Shown: piece after piece, positions 22,180 to 33,559 of the stretch
Numbering within the stretch: position 1 is the first letter of the stretch
Layout: each line of letters begins with the position of its first letter
Source of the DNA: Stictocephala bisonia
Lineage: Eukaryota; Arthropoda; Insecta; Hemiptera; Membracidae
Length of the DNA: 64,000 nucleotides
Direction of reading: 5' to 3'
NCBI GenBank assembly: GCA_035578905.1
Contig: JAQJVL010000418.1
Span: forward strand, 310,001-374,000
Notes under the pieces: generated by a model
Seen by the model: the letters and a program-made list of their open reading frames with translations, nothing else
What the model was told of the DNA's origin: nothing
Databases searched by the model: none
Translations under genes and position numbers: made by a program

Positions 22180-25020
22180 GTTGTACTCTCATGAATATGT
22201 TGGATAAATGTAAGTTCCTTTTAAGATATTATTCAATTAAAAAACTCACATTGCATTTGGAACATTCAGTAGTTACATGCCAAACTATACATCATGTGAC
22301 AAAAGCATCTAATTTTTAAGTTCGTTCATTTAACTTATATCAATGTTGACATGTTTCAAGACACTGCTATATAATTAGTGAGTTGATAGAAATTATGTTT
22401 ATTTGTATGATAACTTTTTTTTAATGTGGAATTAAAAAATTATACATTATTTTTCTCAACTTTTTACAATTATTTAGTATTTTATTGTAAGCCTGCATCA
22501 TAAGCCTAATCACTGACATTTCTTTATATCACTATTCCTTTCGACGTTTAAGTTCTGTGTAATTTTAAAATTACAAACATTTTTAATTAACTTCCTATGA
22601 AAGACTATTTTCAAGCTGAATTACTATGACAAAAACTAAACCGAACTAATAAACAAATAAAAATATAAATAACCAGGTCAAACTTTCAATTAATTATAGA
22701 TAGTGGCCATAATCATGTACAAGACAACTGAAAATTTATATTTCTACTTGATTACAATGTTGCACATGATTCAAGGCTGCATACATCAAGATTAATTACA
22801 TTATAAATGACAATAATTATTTACTGAACATTAAGAAAACGATTTGATGCACAGCTAACCATGTTATAAGGTATTTTTCAATAAGGTTAATCATCATCTT
22901 ATCAGGAAAAAATAATATTTACGACCATAGGAAAAATATCATACTTACCTTTCATAAGAGTAACCAAATCACTGCTAGGAATTGAAATATCCTTCTAAAC
23001 AAATTATTAACCCTTTTAGAATGGAGCGAGCGAGCAATCTACTGCCTGAGAAAAAGATGCCTCATAATTGTGTCAATTTTATGTGCATAATCGATATAAC
23101 TTTGCACGAAACGTAATCTTTCCAATGATTTATCTTCAGTTGACTGTTGGAATTATGAAAATAGACAGCACAATTGTACATATTGTGGTGATGTGTTGAT
23201 CAATAGTTTTTGTGAAGATACAGCAGTTTTCATACCGTGACTGAACTAGAGCCTCATTCAAGTCAGCCTAGTGAACGTGTGGCTTGTTTATGTCTGCATT
23301 TTGGTTGTCTTGATTATATTGTTGCAATACAATTAGATATTTAGTTTATTTGATCTTGTACAAAGTACTAAGTAAATTTGTTAAATGTTGTATATGTATG
23401 TACAAAAATCTATACACAAAATCTAAACACTAAATTTTATATTTTTCTCATTTATTTCATTATTATTAGGAAAAATTTGATGAAAAGTGGTAATTTTACA
23501 AAACAACACATTGGCAACAGAAAGGCAGATTTCCTACACGTTAAAATATTAATAGTTATAGTTTTATTATAAACCAAAAGTGAAAATGATGATTTTTTAT
23601 TGATATATATTTTGTCAAAATATAATTATTTATCTGCACATAAACACAATTGTTATTTTCTTCAATCGCCTTAATTATATGCAACTAAAAAAGTTTACAA
23701 CCTTATCTTTGTTTTTAGAGGATATATGAATTTCATAGTAGAAGCTTGCAAAAACTCCATTTCATGCCGGTCTTTTTCAGTAGTCCAAGGTCTCATTTCA
23801 CTTATTTAAAATAACTGTACCATAAAAAATTCTAACATTTGGTATTGTTCTAAAAGGCTAAAACTTTAAAAATAATTGCAAGAACCTTCTCCATCCGATA
23901 ACCTTTACTACTCACCAAGCCTACTATCAACATGAGTCATCACATAACACAGAAGTACGACATTTGACATTGGTCATAAATACTGCCTTTACATCTGAGG
24001 CAGAACTTCAAACAAGCACTCCAACATCTTATCAACTTGTCCTGCAAAAAACTCTTAGCAACAGTACATCTTTAAATTTCAAGTACTCATTGCTAGTAAT
24101 CAACAACACAATGGGTTAAGTTGGACCATCTTAGGCAAAGAATTTGAAATTCGTGTGTCCTGAAAATGAAATTATAAGAATGCAAATATGAAATTTTTAA
24201 AAAACTAAATGGTATAAATGGAAAAAGAAGTTTGATTAGCATAAAAAGCATGTAGGTTAAGAGCTAACTGTCTAAAAAATTCAATATATACCATTAATTG
24301 TGATTTACAATGATGAGTAATCCATTATGAGTATATTACTTGGCACAGTCTGCTTTAATATTGTACAGTTATTGAACCCAGCAAAACAAACTGTTGCCAT
24401 TATATTTTTATGTAATGTACTACATTCTCACAACCGTCTTCTCAAAACTTTGCAGTTTAAGCAGAGCTAGGCATTTTATACTAATTGTATAAATAGTATA
24501 TGATTGTGTGATACGTCTACTTGTATGTATGTTATTCTACGTATTGTATTGATCGAACCTACTATCTCGTTTGCAGTTTGTGTAACTTAACTTGTAAACT
24601 GTACATTGTTAGTAAGACTTGAGTGTTCATTTTGCTGGTAAACGTTTGGAAGGATTTTTGTAAAAGTGATATTAATTGCTTGATTTAAATTTAGATAAAT
24701 AGAACATTTCGAGATTGTATAAGAAATTCATGTACATTATAAAAAAGTGATGTTGCAAAAATTGTAAATGTTTGTTTCTAATGTAGTTTTGTTATCATGA
24801 TAAATACACAATCTAAAGTAGTTGAAAGACAAGAAAACATAACTATATTACATAACTAAACAAATACTCCAATCATTATATCTGAAGAATGTGTTATTAT
24901 TAAAGTCATTACTACAATCAACTTATTCTGGTAAAAATAAATAGTTCAATATGAAATACTATTATAGTTTAAAAGATTCATCAGTACAATCATTTTGTTT
25001 CATTAAACAACACACAGCTT
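22180..25020. other. AT-rich intergenic region, no gene seen
   Basis: Only short, unconvincing frames occur here. The region could include an extended 3' UTR of the homeobox gene. No repeat family listed elsewhere was recognised. Confidence 0.5.
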
Positions 25021-25025
25021 TATAT

Positions 25026-26654
25026 AGGGTGTTCCGTAAAACTGTTTCAATAATTTGGGATGTTATTGTACTCATAAAAATGAGCAAAAAACTTCATATG
25101 AAGGTATGCCTTAAAACCTTTAGTTTTTCGTCTATCTGTCTTTATGCGGTTTTTTACATAAAAATTCACAACTTTGGATCCTCTGAAGGTACAATTGTGA
25201 AACTTCATGATTGTACTACCCTATAGAAGTTCTTTTTTTTTAAAACATAAAAAATAAATCTTCACCCGTTTCAAAATGGTGGAAGTTTAATTTTTTCTAA
25301 CTGAAATATCTAAAACAGCTGAGTTATGCTGCAAATTGTAAAACAATGTTTTACGGCATTTGAAGGTACAATTGTGAAACTTCATGATTGTACTACCCTA
25401 TAGAAGTTCTATTTTTTTTTAAATATAAAAAATAAATCTTCACCCATTTCAAAATGGCGGACGTTTAATTTGTTCTAACTGAAATATCTAAAAATTGACT
25501 AATTTTACAAACGAAATGCAAGAATAATGTTTTTTATTAAATCTTATTATAATATTCACAGTGTTTGTTTCAATAAAAACGGATAAAAAACAACTGAGTT
25601 ATGCTGCAATCGTAAAACAATGTTTTACAGCATTAACCAAAAGCTAGTGCAGTTTTAAATATGTGTGTACTTTGAACAGCTGATTTCATGTCAATCTGCT
25701 ATTTCATATGAACAGCTGTTTATTTATGCTATTAATATTAGGTTTTGTTTCCATTGTTGGCATTATTCATTAGTAACAAAAAGAATACTGTCATGTACAC
25801 GTTTTTTGTGTTTCAGTAAAGTTTTTTATTGTATTGTTAGTTTTAATTAGTCTTTGTAATTTATTTTCTTATGACATAGTTATTTTGTATGATTTTCATA
25901 GTTTCATTTTATTAACAACTAATGGCAGATAATGTAATGTACAACTTTACCAACTCAGAAATGCAGACATGCATTTGATGTATGGCATGGCTCATTGTAG
26001 TAGTACTCAAGTGAGACGACTGTATTAAGGAACGTTTTACAAATCGTGTTATACTTAGTCATACAACTTTTACAAAGGTCCATTAACGACTTGCAAAGAC
26101 AGGAAGTTTGAATCGCCAAAGAAAAGGTAACTCAGGCCGACCGGTTTCAGTAAGAACTCCTGAATTGGAATAGAAACCAAACCTTACATTAATAGCATAA
26201 TAAATAGCTGTTTATATGAAATAGCAGATTGACAAGAAATCAGTTGTTCAAAGTACACAAATATTTAAAACCGCACTAGTCTTTGGTTAGTGCTGTAAAA
26301 CATTGTTTTACATTTTGTAGCATAACTCAGCTGTTTTTTTTTTTTTTCAGTTTTTGTTGAAACAAACACTGTGAAAATTGTAATAAGATTTACTAAAATG
26401 TCTTGCATTTTGTTTGTAAAATTAATCAGTTTTTAGATATTTCAGTTAGAAAAAAACTAAACCTCCACCATTTTGAAACGGGTAAAGATTTATTTACAAA
26501 AAAATAGAACTACTATAGGGTAGTTAATCAAGAAGTTTCAGAATTGTACCTTCAAAGTTACGAATTTTTATGTAAAAAATGCATAAAGTTTTTTGCTCAT
26601 TTTTATGTGTACATTACCATTCCAAATTATTGAAACAGGTTTACTGAACACCCT
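25026..26654. mobile_element. Foldback DNA transposon with long inverted arms (DUF4817 type)
   Basis: The left arm (25026 to about 25760) begins 'agggtgttccgtaaaactg'. The right arm (about 26165-26654), read inward, begins 'agggtgttcagtaaacctg'. The arms stay homologous over several hundred bases, sharing 'gtttcaataatttgg', 'atgagcaaaaaactt', 'gaaatatctaaaa' and 'aaaacaatgttttac'. The left arm contains an internal direct duplication ('aaggtacaattgtgaaactt' at about 25187 and 25363) that makes it longer. The centre holds a broken transposase N-terminus. The catalytic domain is absent. Confidence 0.85.
25922..26173 (+). pseudogene. DUF4817-type transposase N-terminal remnant
   Basis: The plus-strand frame starts MADNVMYNFTNSEMQ and continues through RFTNRV, LSHTTFTKVH, RLAKTGSLNR and GRPVSVRTPELE, interrupted by three in-frame stops. 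The order Y-TN-EM, a region rich in basic and aromatic residues, SH-TF---H-RL--TGS and GRP-SVRTPE matches the helix-turn-helix (DUF4817) domain at the N-terminus of many insect Tc1/mariner-related transposases. The DDE part is lost; the coding region runs straight into the right inverted arm. It cannot make a transposase. Confidence 0.75.
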
Positions 26655-26659
26655 GTCTA

Positions 26660-27050
26660 TAATTTATTTTAAATAATAATGATTATTTTATAAAACATAA
26701 AGTAAATATATATCTCGTAACAATGTAATTGTCTCACAAGTATGTAAATAACTGTTCCTTTAAATTACAAATTCTTTTTATTTTGAGCTAAAATAATCAA
26801 GCAAGTTCAAGAAAAGTATAGCTATAAATTGGTAACATGATTATAACAAAATTTGCCAGATATTTACATCATTAACAAAAATGTAGTTATCAATATTTTA
26901 CAAACTACTTATATTCCATTAGCTATGTGAACATATTGTAATATTAGATGTTTTGTAAATAGGAGGAGAATAATTAAACGTGTTTTTAATGTACATTTTC
27001 AATAATAATTTATCAATACCTCAATATGTTAACAAATTTATCATGCAGAG
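26660..27050 (-). other. Likely NAA38 3' UTR and flank
   Basis: AT-rich sequence directly downstream of the NAA38 stop on the minus strand. Several 'ttttatt' stretches (minus-strand AATAAAA), for example near 26775, could supply a polyadenylation signal, but none is distinctive. Confidence 0.3.
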
Positions 27051-27053
27051 AGT

Positions 27054-27163
27054 TTATGTGGTGTCTTTATCTACTGGCTGACTATCAAAGTGGATGGACA
27101 CTATGTGACGCCCTGGAACCATCACCAACCCGAGTAGCCTTGGCTCGTCAGAAAATCCACACA
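27054..27163 (-). CDS. NAA38: N-alpha-acetyltransferase 38, NatC auxiliary subunit: last coding exon
   Basis: On the minus strand this exon follows an acceptor reading 'atgcttgcag' and completes a phase-1 codon from the exon at 36788. It encodes CGFSDEPRLLGLVMVPGRH then IVSIHFDSQPVDKDTT, ending in TAA at 27054-27056. The segment EPRLLGLVMVPGRHIVSI is the Sm2 motif characteristic of NAA38 (LSMD1/Mak31-type). The protein is an Sm-fold subunit that works with NAA30 and NAA35 in NatC, acetylating N-termini starting with Met followed by a hydrophobic residue, on ribosomes. The exon is intact. It is separated from its partner by a 9.6-kb intron filled with transposons and minisatellites. Confidence 0.94.
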
Positions 27164-27850
27164 CTGCAAGCATAACATTACTTATAGAAATATATATAAA
27201 GTAATTATTGTTATGAAGTATATATATTTATGACTCTACTATAAATATTTTAAATAATGTACCATCTTTTACTCTGAGCAGTGATGTACACAGATAGCCA
27301 CAACACAAGAAATATAACTAGTATAGTACTAGAACAAAGTTGGCTAAATAAGACACAACAAAGCCACATCATTACTAAAAAAATCTATAGTAAAATACAG
27401 CACATGATTAAAAAGTATCCAAAAAAGAATTTTTACAAAAACTATACAATTGGCATACGATAAATCCCTTTTATGACTTGTCAGAATTGTTTAATATTGA
27501 ATCTGTCAATTTTTAACCTGATCAATATTTGAATGGATAAAAAATAATTGTATGAATTATGTATAAATTTAGTCTATTATACTATTTATTTCTATTGTGA
27601 AAACAATTCTACTTTATTGCAATATGAAGTAGAGTAATAATTGTAATCTGACTTTGTCCTTATAGACTGCAACATGACATTTTGTCTACTGCATTCTTTT
27701 TTATTTCAAATTATTTAAAAGCTGACTTTTATAGTTGGACAAAAAGTCCAAAAATCATTACACTATTATAAAAATAAATAACAAATGATCTCCTGTCAGA
27801 AAGCTAAATCCAGTCCATCAAGCCATTTAAGACCTGCCTCACTGATTATA

Positions 27851-28615
27851 CGAGGTACGTCCAGAAAGTAAGTTCCGTTTCCATTTATATCCGCTGCAGC
27901 GCTGCGATCGCAGTTCCGCGCATGCGCGGCAGACGCTCTGTATCAAGGAGAAGAAACGTGCACCATTTTGAGATCGCTGTCAGTCTCGTACGCTTTGTTG
28001 TGCTTGTTTAAAATGTCGGTGTTGATCGAAAATCCCGCCGCTTGTGAAATCAGATCTGTGATTCGTTTTCTGAATGCTAAGAAAGTGAAACCGATTGACA
28101 TTTATCGGCAAATTTGCGAGGTTTACGGACAAAATGCGATGAGTGATTCAATGGTGAGAAGATGGGTCCGACAGAATAAGCACCAAAGATTTCTGTCCAA
28201 AGGTGTTGTTTTTCTTCACGACAATGCACGACCACACACTGCAAATGTGACGAAAAACCTCATACAGGGATTTGGCTGGGACGTGTTTGACCATCCTCCG
28301 TACAGCCCTGACCTCGCTCCTAGCGACTTTCATCTGTTCTTACATCTGAAGTCTTTCCTTGGCGGTCAACACTTCAACGATGACGAAGAGCTGAAAGAAA
28401 ATGTTTCCAAATGGTTGAAGACACAGGCGGCAACCTTCTATGAAGAAGGCATAGAAAAACTTGTGCCATGCTATGACAAATGCCTGCAAAATTTCGGCAG
28501 TTATGTAGAAAAGTAGTTTAAGAGTTGTAGATTTTAGTGCAATAAATATTTTTTCTGTATCTGTAGACAAATTATTTTTATTACCAAACGGAACTTACTT
28601 TCTGGACGTACCTCG
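27851..28615 (+). mobile_element. Internally deleted mariner element
   Basis: Perfect 30-bp terminal inverted repeats begin 'cgaggtacgtccagaaagta' (27851-27880) and are mirrored at 28586-28615. The element is flanked by the TA dinucleotide duplication expected for mariner. At 765 bp it is much shorter than the usual 1.3 kb. The identical ends and an intact frame suggest a recent insertion. It lies in the NAA38 intron, opposite to the NAA38 transcript. Confidence 0.93.
28013..28516 (+). CDS. Truncated mariner transposase (in-frame internal deletion)
   Basis: The 167-codon frame starts at an ATG (28013) and ends in TAG. Residues 1-54 (start MSVLIENPAACEIRSVIRF, then VYGQNAMSDSMVRRWVR) match the first helix-turn-helix of mariner transposases. 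Near residue 58-62 the sequence jumps to GVVFLHDNARPHTANVT, with the second catalytic Asp at residue 70. YSPDLAPSDFHLF follows, with the third Asp at 105, giving the mariner 34-residue spacing (DD34D). The second DNA-binding helix set, the WVPHEL-type linker and the first catalytic Asp are missing. It cannot transpose DNA but could still bind the ends or dimerise. Family length is about 345 residues, so roughly half is lost without breaking the frame. Confidence 0.85.
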   Translation: MSVLIENPAACEIRSVIRFLNAKKVKPIDIYRQICEVYGQNAMSDSMVRRWVRQNKHQRFLSKGVVFLHDNARPHTANVTKNLIQGFGWDVFDHPPYSPDLAPSDFHLFLHLKSFLGGQHFNDDEELKENVSKWLKTQAATFYEEGIEKLVPCYDKCLQNFGSYVEK

Positions 28616-28819
28616 TATTTATGCTAGCTAATCCTAGCGTAGTAGAGATTGCTATTATGTGCTTTTTAGATAAGCAGATATTTATATACAACCGTCTCTA
28701 TAAACGAACAGTATGGATTATAATAATAAATATAAATCCTTAGTGAAATGATTCATTAGCTACAAGTAAAGCTATAAACTTACATGTTTACTTAGATGTA
28801 CAGTAACAAGAACAGCTGC

Positions 28820-29330
28820 ATTGACCCACTCACCCACCCATACAAAAACAGTTGCATTGACCTACCCGCCTGCCCATACAAGAACAGTTGCATTGAACAT
28901 AACTATTCTTGTTTTTTTATGTATGTATGTGGTTTTATGTAACCACTGTACGTGTATGGATGGGCGGGTGGGACAGTACCACTGTACGTGTATGGGCGGG
29001 TGGGTCAATGCCACTGTACGTGTATGGGCGGAGGGTGGGTCAATGCCACTGTACGTGTATGGGCGGGCGGGTGGGTCAATGCCACTGTATGTGTATGGGT
29101 GGGCTGCTGGGTCAATGCCACTGTACGTGTATGGGTGGGCGGGTGGGTCAGTACCACTTTACATGTATTGGAGGGTGGGTGGGTCATCACCACCGTACGT
29201 GTATAGGTGGGCGGGTGGGTCAATACCACTGTACGTGTATGGGTGGTCGGGTGTGTCAATACCACTGTATGTGTATTTGTGGGCGGGTGGGTCATCATCA
29301 CCGTACGTGTATTGACCCACCCGCCCCCGA
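28820..29330. repeat. 36-bp minisatellite, island 2 (largest, with inverted flanks)
   Basis: Units of the type 'gtgtatgggcgggcgggtgg' followed by 'gtcaatgccactgtac' run with the G-rich strand on plus from about 28940 to 29310. At 28820-28885 and 29312-29330 the same unit appears inverted. Perfect G3-loop1 runs occur at 29061-29075 and 29133-29147. Overlapping long frames on both strands are a by-product of the 36-bp unit. It lies in the NAA38 intron. Confidence 0.95.
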
Positions 29331-29370
29331 ATTTAATTCAAATTATGAATTTTTGTCGAGTATATAGAAG

Positions 29371-29962
29371 ACTAGCTGTACCCGCCCGCTTCGCCGGTCA
29401 TAATATTGAGTTTGATTTAGAACCTAATAGCTGAAAGAATTCGAGCATTTTTGCTTCTTCTACCAATATTAGATTTTTTAGGAGGCATGTCATAAAAAGT
29501 AAACTGCAAAACAAATAATTATTTATTTTTTATTTTCACGTTTCACCACATGTTTTAATTACCGAGGAAAAAAGGTTAACACCAAATACAGATCACCTGA
29601 TCAAGTAAAAGTAGTGTGTGCTACACTCTCAAGGTGAAATGTAGAACTACAATAAATCAAAACACATACAGTACTGTTGTTGTGAGAACTTCAATCTGCT
29701 TATGACATGTGAAACTACATTAAACCACACAGTCATATGTTTTTTGTAAACAATTCAGATTCTCCATTTGAATAACACGGGATCTTTAGGAGCCCGTGGG
29801 GCGGGACCCTGTGGACGGATCTGCATCAAACTTCACAGAAACCATCTCGGGAGTATACAGGACAACATCCTAAAGTTTCATGGCGATCGGTGGGATGGTT
29901 TGGCAGCGCATAAACTTCAAACATATATATATATACAAACATCATCTTTTATAAATATAGAT
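29371..29962 (+). repeat. 590-bp dispersed repeat, copy 1
   Basis: Begins 'actagctgtacccgcccgct' and ends near 'cttttataaatatagat'. It is nearly identical to 43186-43778 along its whole length, with only scattered substitutions and small indels. The 'gtacccgcccgcttcgcc' start and 'tttcatggcgatcgg' region near the end resemble insect non-autonomous retroelements, but I could not assign the family. Confidence 0.85.
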
Positions 29963-30034
29963 TAGGATAAGTTAGGTTATGTTTGGTTAGGTAAGGAAAA
30001 GGTGCCAACAAGTAATCCTTACCTTACACCCATT

Positions 30035-30180
30035 TGTTAATACCACTGTACGTGTATGGGTGGGTGGGTGGGTTAATACCACTGTACGTGTAGGGGCGGG
30101 TGGGTGGGTCTGCACCACTGCATATGTAGGGGCGGGTGGGTGGGTCAGTACCACTGTACATGTAGGGGCGGGTGGGTAAA
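30035..30180 (+). repeat. 36-bp minisatellite, island 3
   Basis: Four units with the G-rich strand on plus, including 'gggtgggtgggtggg' at 30058-30072. Units are closer to 'ccactgtacgtgtaggggcg' than those of island 2. In the NAA38 intron. Confidence 0.9.
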
Positions 30181-30207
30181 CGCAACAACATAGTCTTTAT
30201 GATTTCA

Positions 30208-30262
30208 TTCATTATTCATTATTAAGACACCGATCATCAAGATATGGGCAAATATGAGTAAC
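30208..30262 (-). repeat. SINE 3'-end fragment
   Basis: 'taagacaccgatcatcaag' and 'atatgggcaaatatgag' match the 3' tail shared by the SINEs at 15700, 33560 and 35985. Only the tail is present. Confidence 0.7.
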
Positions 30263-30446
30263 CTATCAGCTCCAAATTGTTTGTGTTTATTCAACTTTTA
30301 ATGTGTTTCTTGTACAGTTTTAGTGTATTTATATTGTTATGATGTACCACTAGCCCAGTAGCCAGGGTATTGAAGGGACGTACATATACTCTGGCAACGT
30401 GTACGTGCAAGTAACATAGATTTGCCTTGTCCTAAATTTGTACCAT

Positions 30447-30533
30447 AAGTTTTAAACAGTATATTAATATAAATTAATTAATTATAAAATTATATAATTT
30501 TATAATTAATTAATTTAAAACTTATATACATCA
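30447..30533. repeat. AT-only palindrome
   Basis: Arms 'aaattaattaattataaaat' and the exact reverse complement meet near 30492. Outer blocks 'ataagtttta' and 'taaaacttat' also pair across a 15-base bulge. It can extrude as a cruciform. Confidence 0.75.
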
Positions 30534-31169
30534 CACTACTGTAGGATGTCATGGTTTATATCTCTGTTTGTACACATCCCATTAGATATTTTCAATTAAA
30601 TTAATTTGTCTAAGGCACATTATATAAAAATAAACAACAAAAACATACTAAAAATATAATGATGATAGGTTAGCATTCCATTGACATATTTCAGAAAAAA
30701 ACCATTAAAACAGTACCTAAATTATTGCTGTTCATATATTTTCATCAATAGTAATTTCCTTAAAAAGCCAATACATTGTGTGTCAAGTTTTATACGTATC
30801 GTGAAATGCAACTTTATCACCAAATAACATCAGACTGGAACAAAAGCTAACTACATTTAAACGAATATTAAAAGATAAGCTAGTATTAGTAGATTTAGTT
30901 CCTTAAAGTATTAACGATTTTTTCAATTCCATTTGATAAAGTGCTGCATATATTTTAGTTTATTACCAATTAGCAGGACATGTTTATTTTACATATTTAA
31001 TTACCTCATTGTAATTATTTATTTGCAAGTGTTTATGTACAAGTATATATGACACAATAAAGATATATAATAACATTATAGTTAGGCAACTCATGTTTAT
31101 TAATTAAGGTCAAAATATATTCAAAAGACATTCAGCATAAGCGGTTTCAATTAATTTTTGTGTATAGTA

Positions 31170-32690
31170 ATTATTCACTACTTCTGTAGACCAAAACCAA
31201 TATTCATAAAATAAACATTAAATTTGTGGGAGGATGTCTTAGTACAAAATTGTAACCAAATGGGAATAATGAGTGCAGCTTCAGAGGGGAAATTGCTGCC
31301 TATAGTGTGAGGAAGGCAGGATGAGGAAGTGGCGGTAGAAGCTGTGTCCTTGAACCGCCAATTTAAAATGAATGCACTAGAGGGAAGGCGCCAAATTGGG
31401 AAAACCAAAGTTAAGTTGGAATGACCAAGTGCTTAAGAACTTAGGAAGACTTGGTGCCGACATCAATTTAGCATATACGTATGTGGAAGAGGCTGATTTG
31501 TGAGATAAAGAATCGACTGAGATTTGTTTGAGCCATCACAGTAAGTAAGTATAGGGATGTGGAGGACCCTTGTCCAAAAGTAGTAATGCTTCCTGACAAT
31601 TCCCTTTTGGAAAAATGAGTCCAAATTTGCAGTAAAAACACATTAGAGAACCATTTGGGAAAAAGCATGGTTTCCTCATCCAAGCATATTTGTACATTAT
31701 GCTTTCTAAAGCAGTGGTTCTCAACCTTTTAGTACTGACGCCCCCCCCTTTGAACACTGAAGTTAGCTCACGCCTCCCCTCCAGTCAATAATTGGTTGGT
31801 TCAAGTTAGAACAGTGAAATTATGAAACTGAAGATGCTAACTCTTCGTTAGCAAAAGCTGAGATGCAAAATAAAAATCCAGATATATTTAAATACGAAAG
31901 TTTATTTGATGGTTTTGAAAGTTTTTGTTTTTTAACAAAATATATATTTTTTAATTTTTTTTATTTGTACTCTCACGCCTCCTCTGAAATTTTCTCACGC
32001 CCCCCAGGGGGGCGCGCCCCCCAGGTTGAGAACCACTGCTTTATAGGGAGTACATTCAAATTTAAATATGGGTTTTTTTAGATTTCCCAATTACTGCCAA
32101 GAATAATGCGTGATTTCCAGTTACATTTGCACAAACCATTACGGTGCTTTATACCTGATCTGCTTCTTCTTAAAACAATACCAGTGTCTCTTGCAGTAAA
32201 GCTTTCAAATTGAGCCTGGTGTTGTTCTCACTTATACTATTGTTCTCCCAAATTTAAGATCAGTTGATTTCAATTAAATTATTCTTTAAATTCATCTATA
32301 ACTGTGCTGATTGATTTAAGTTATGTTAAGTTGTTGAATGCCATGACAAAATTTATAATTTCCTCTTTGACTTTATATTCAGATCGACTTCGTCATTATA
32401 AAGAACTCTGAAAGCGAACATTCCTGAACTTTGTGCTTAAACAAACCACGGATACACAGAACTGTCCAGGTGTTCATATTTGCCAGTTTCATTGTTTAAC
32501 AAATCTTCATATCTATGTTGTTGATGCTTTACAATTTGGACAGATTAATTTTTTCATCATCCGTTTTGATATCATTACAGTCATTCTTGCAGTATCGTAA
32601 TCAGTGCAATATGTATCAGTTTCACCTTTCTCCAACATTCAATAATTTCTAATTTCTCTTTTAGACCCAACACAACATATTTTACTTCTG
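31170..32690 (-). pseudogene. Degenerate pogo/Tigger-like transposase
   Basis: Read on the minus strand, pieces of a pogo-family transposase appear in order, in shifting frames. At about 32650-32560 there is a DNA-binding part with ARMTVNDIK (compare 'STV-DIKK'). At about 32490-32420 there is a stretch like LDSSVYPWF then SSGMFAFRVL, as in the CENP-B-type second helix set. At about 31690-31540 there is ETMLFPKWFSNVF followed by LLLLDKGPPHP (compare LLLLDNAPSHP, which holds a catalytic Asp). Frameshifts and stops are frequent. A hAT-type MITE (31708-32042) splits the DDE part. The downstream end is indistinct. Confidence 0.6.
31708..32042. mobile_element. hAT-type MITE
   Basis: Perfect 20-bp inverted ends 'aaagcagtggttctcaacct' and the reverse complement at 32023-32042. 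The core 'cagtggttctcaacc' is a well known hAT terminus and resembles that of the full hAT element at 50543. An 8-bp target duplication is not clear. The interior has no transposase remnant. It lies within the pogo-like pseudogene and is therefore younger than it. Confidence 0.8.
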
Positions 32691-32699
32691 TACCATACT

Positions 32700-33540
32700 T
32701 TAAAAAATCACAAAAAAAATAATGGCAGCACTACAAAACATCAATCCACACAGGTTTCTATATCCATCAGTCTCTGGTGGGTAACTATGACGACAACAAC
32801 TTCTGGCATTGTGGCAGGGGGGAGTACAGGCCCATAAAAACATAATACCTTGTACAGTTTTCGTTAATCATAATGACTCATATACTTGCTTTATTTGATA
32901 CGCATTGAATACCAAAACAAAAGTTGCAAAATACACTTTTTGCAGTGACGATTAACAAAGAGGGAAGGTTTTTAAATACAGATCATATGAAAAAAAAACT
33001 GTTCTCTAGTTTGATGCCAATAAGCTAATTTTCAATAATAATAAAACATAAATAATTTATGTTCAATAAGACTATTGCTCCTTTAATGAAACTGTTTACA
33101 ATGAGAATCTAAACTGGGGAGTTCACACAACTCTTATGCTCTCACCTGTCAAAGGTGATCTTTAGTCTCAAAAAACTAAAATTATGTATCAGTGTATTCA
33201 CTAATGTATATTTCTTTCTGTTTCATTCCTATATAAATGGTGCAATTCTCTTGGGTAACTCAACTGCTGCAAAGAAAATGTTTACATGTTAAGAAGGCCA
33301 TTTGCAGTATTGAAAGTACGGTATTAGTGATGTAAACTCCTGAAAGCAACATTTGTTAAACCCTGCTGTATTTACAATATCTTGTAATTTTATTTTGAAA
33401 ATAAAGTTCACTAAAGAAAATCTCTGCTTGTTCAGTTTAAGAAGTGAGATACATACTTACACACCAGATCACAACTCCTAATTGATCTTAGACATTCCAT
33501 ACTTAATACGTCCCAATACACCACATGTGTAAAAGTATTC
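32700..33540. other. NAA38 intron, nothing recognised
   Basis: AT-rich sequence without a convincing frame or a repeat family recognised elsewhere in the window. Confidence 0.5.
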
Positions 33541-33559
33541 AGTGAATTACTTTCAGTCG

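Noticed and set aside
28909..29367. Several overlapping long frames on both strands (Gly/Trp/Val or Thr/His/Pro rich)
   Set aside because: They arise because the minisatellite unit is 36 bp, a multiple of three, which keeps all frames open.
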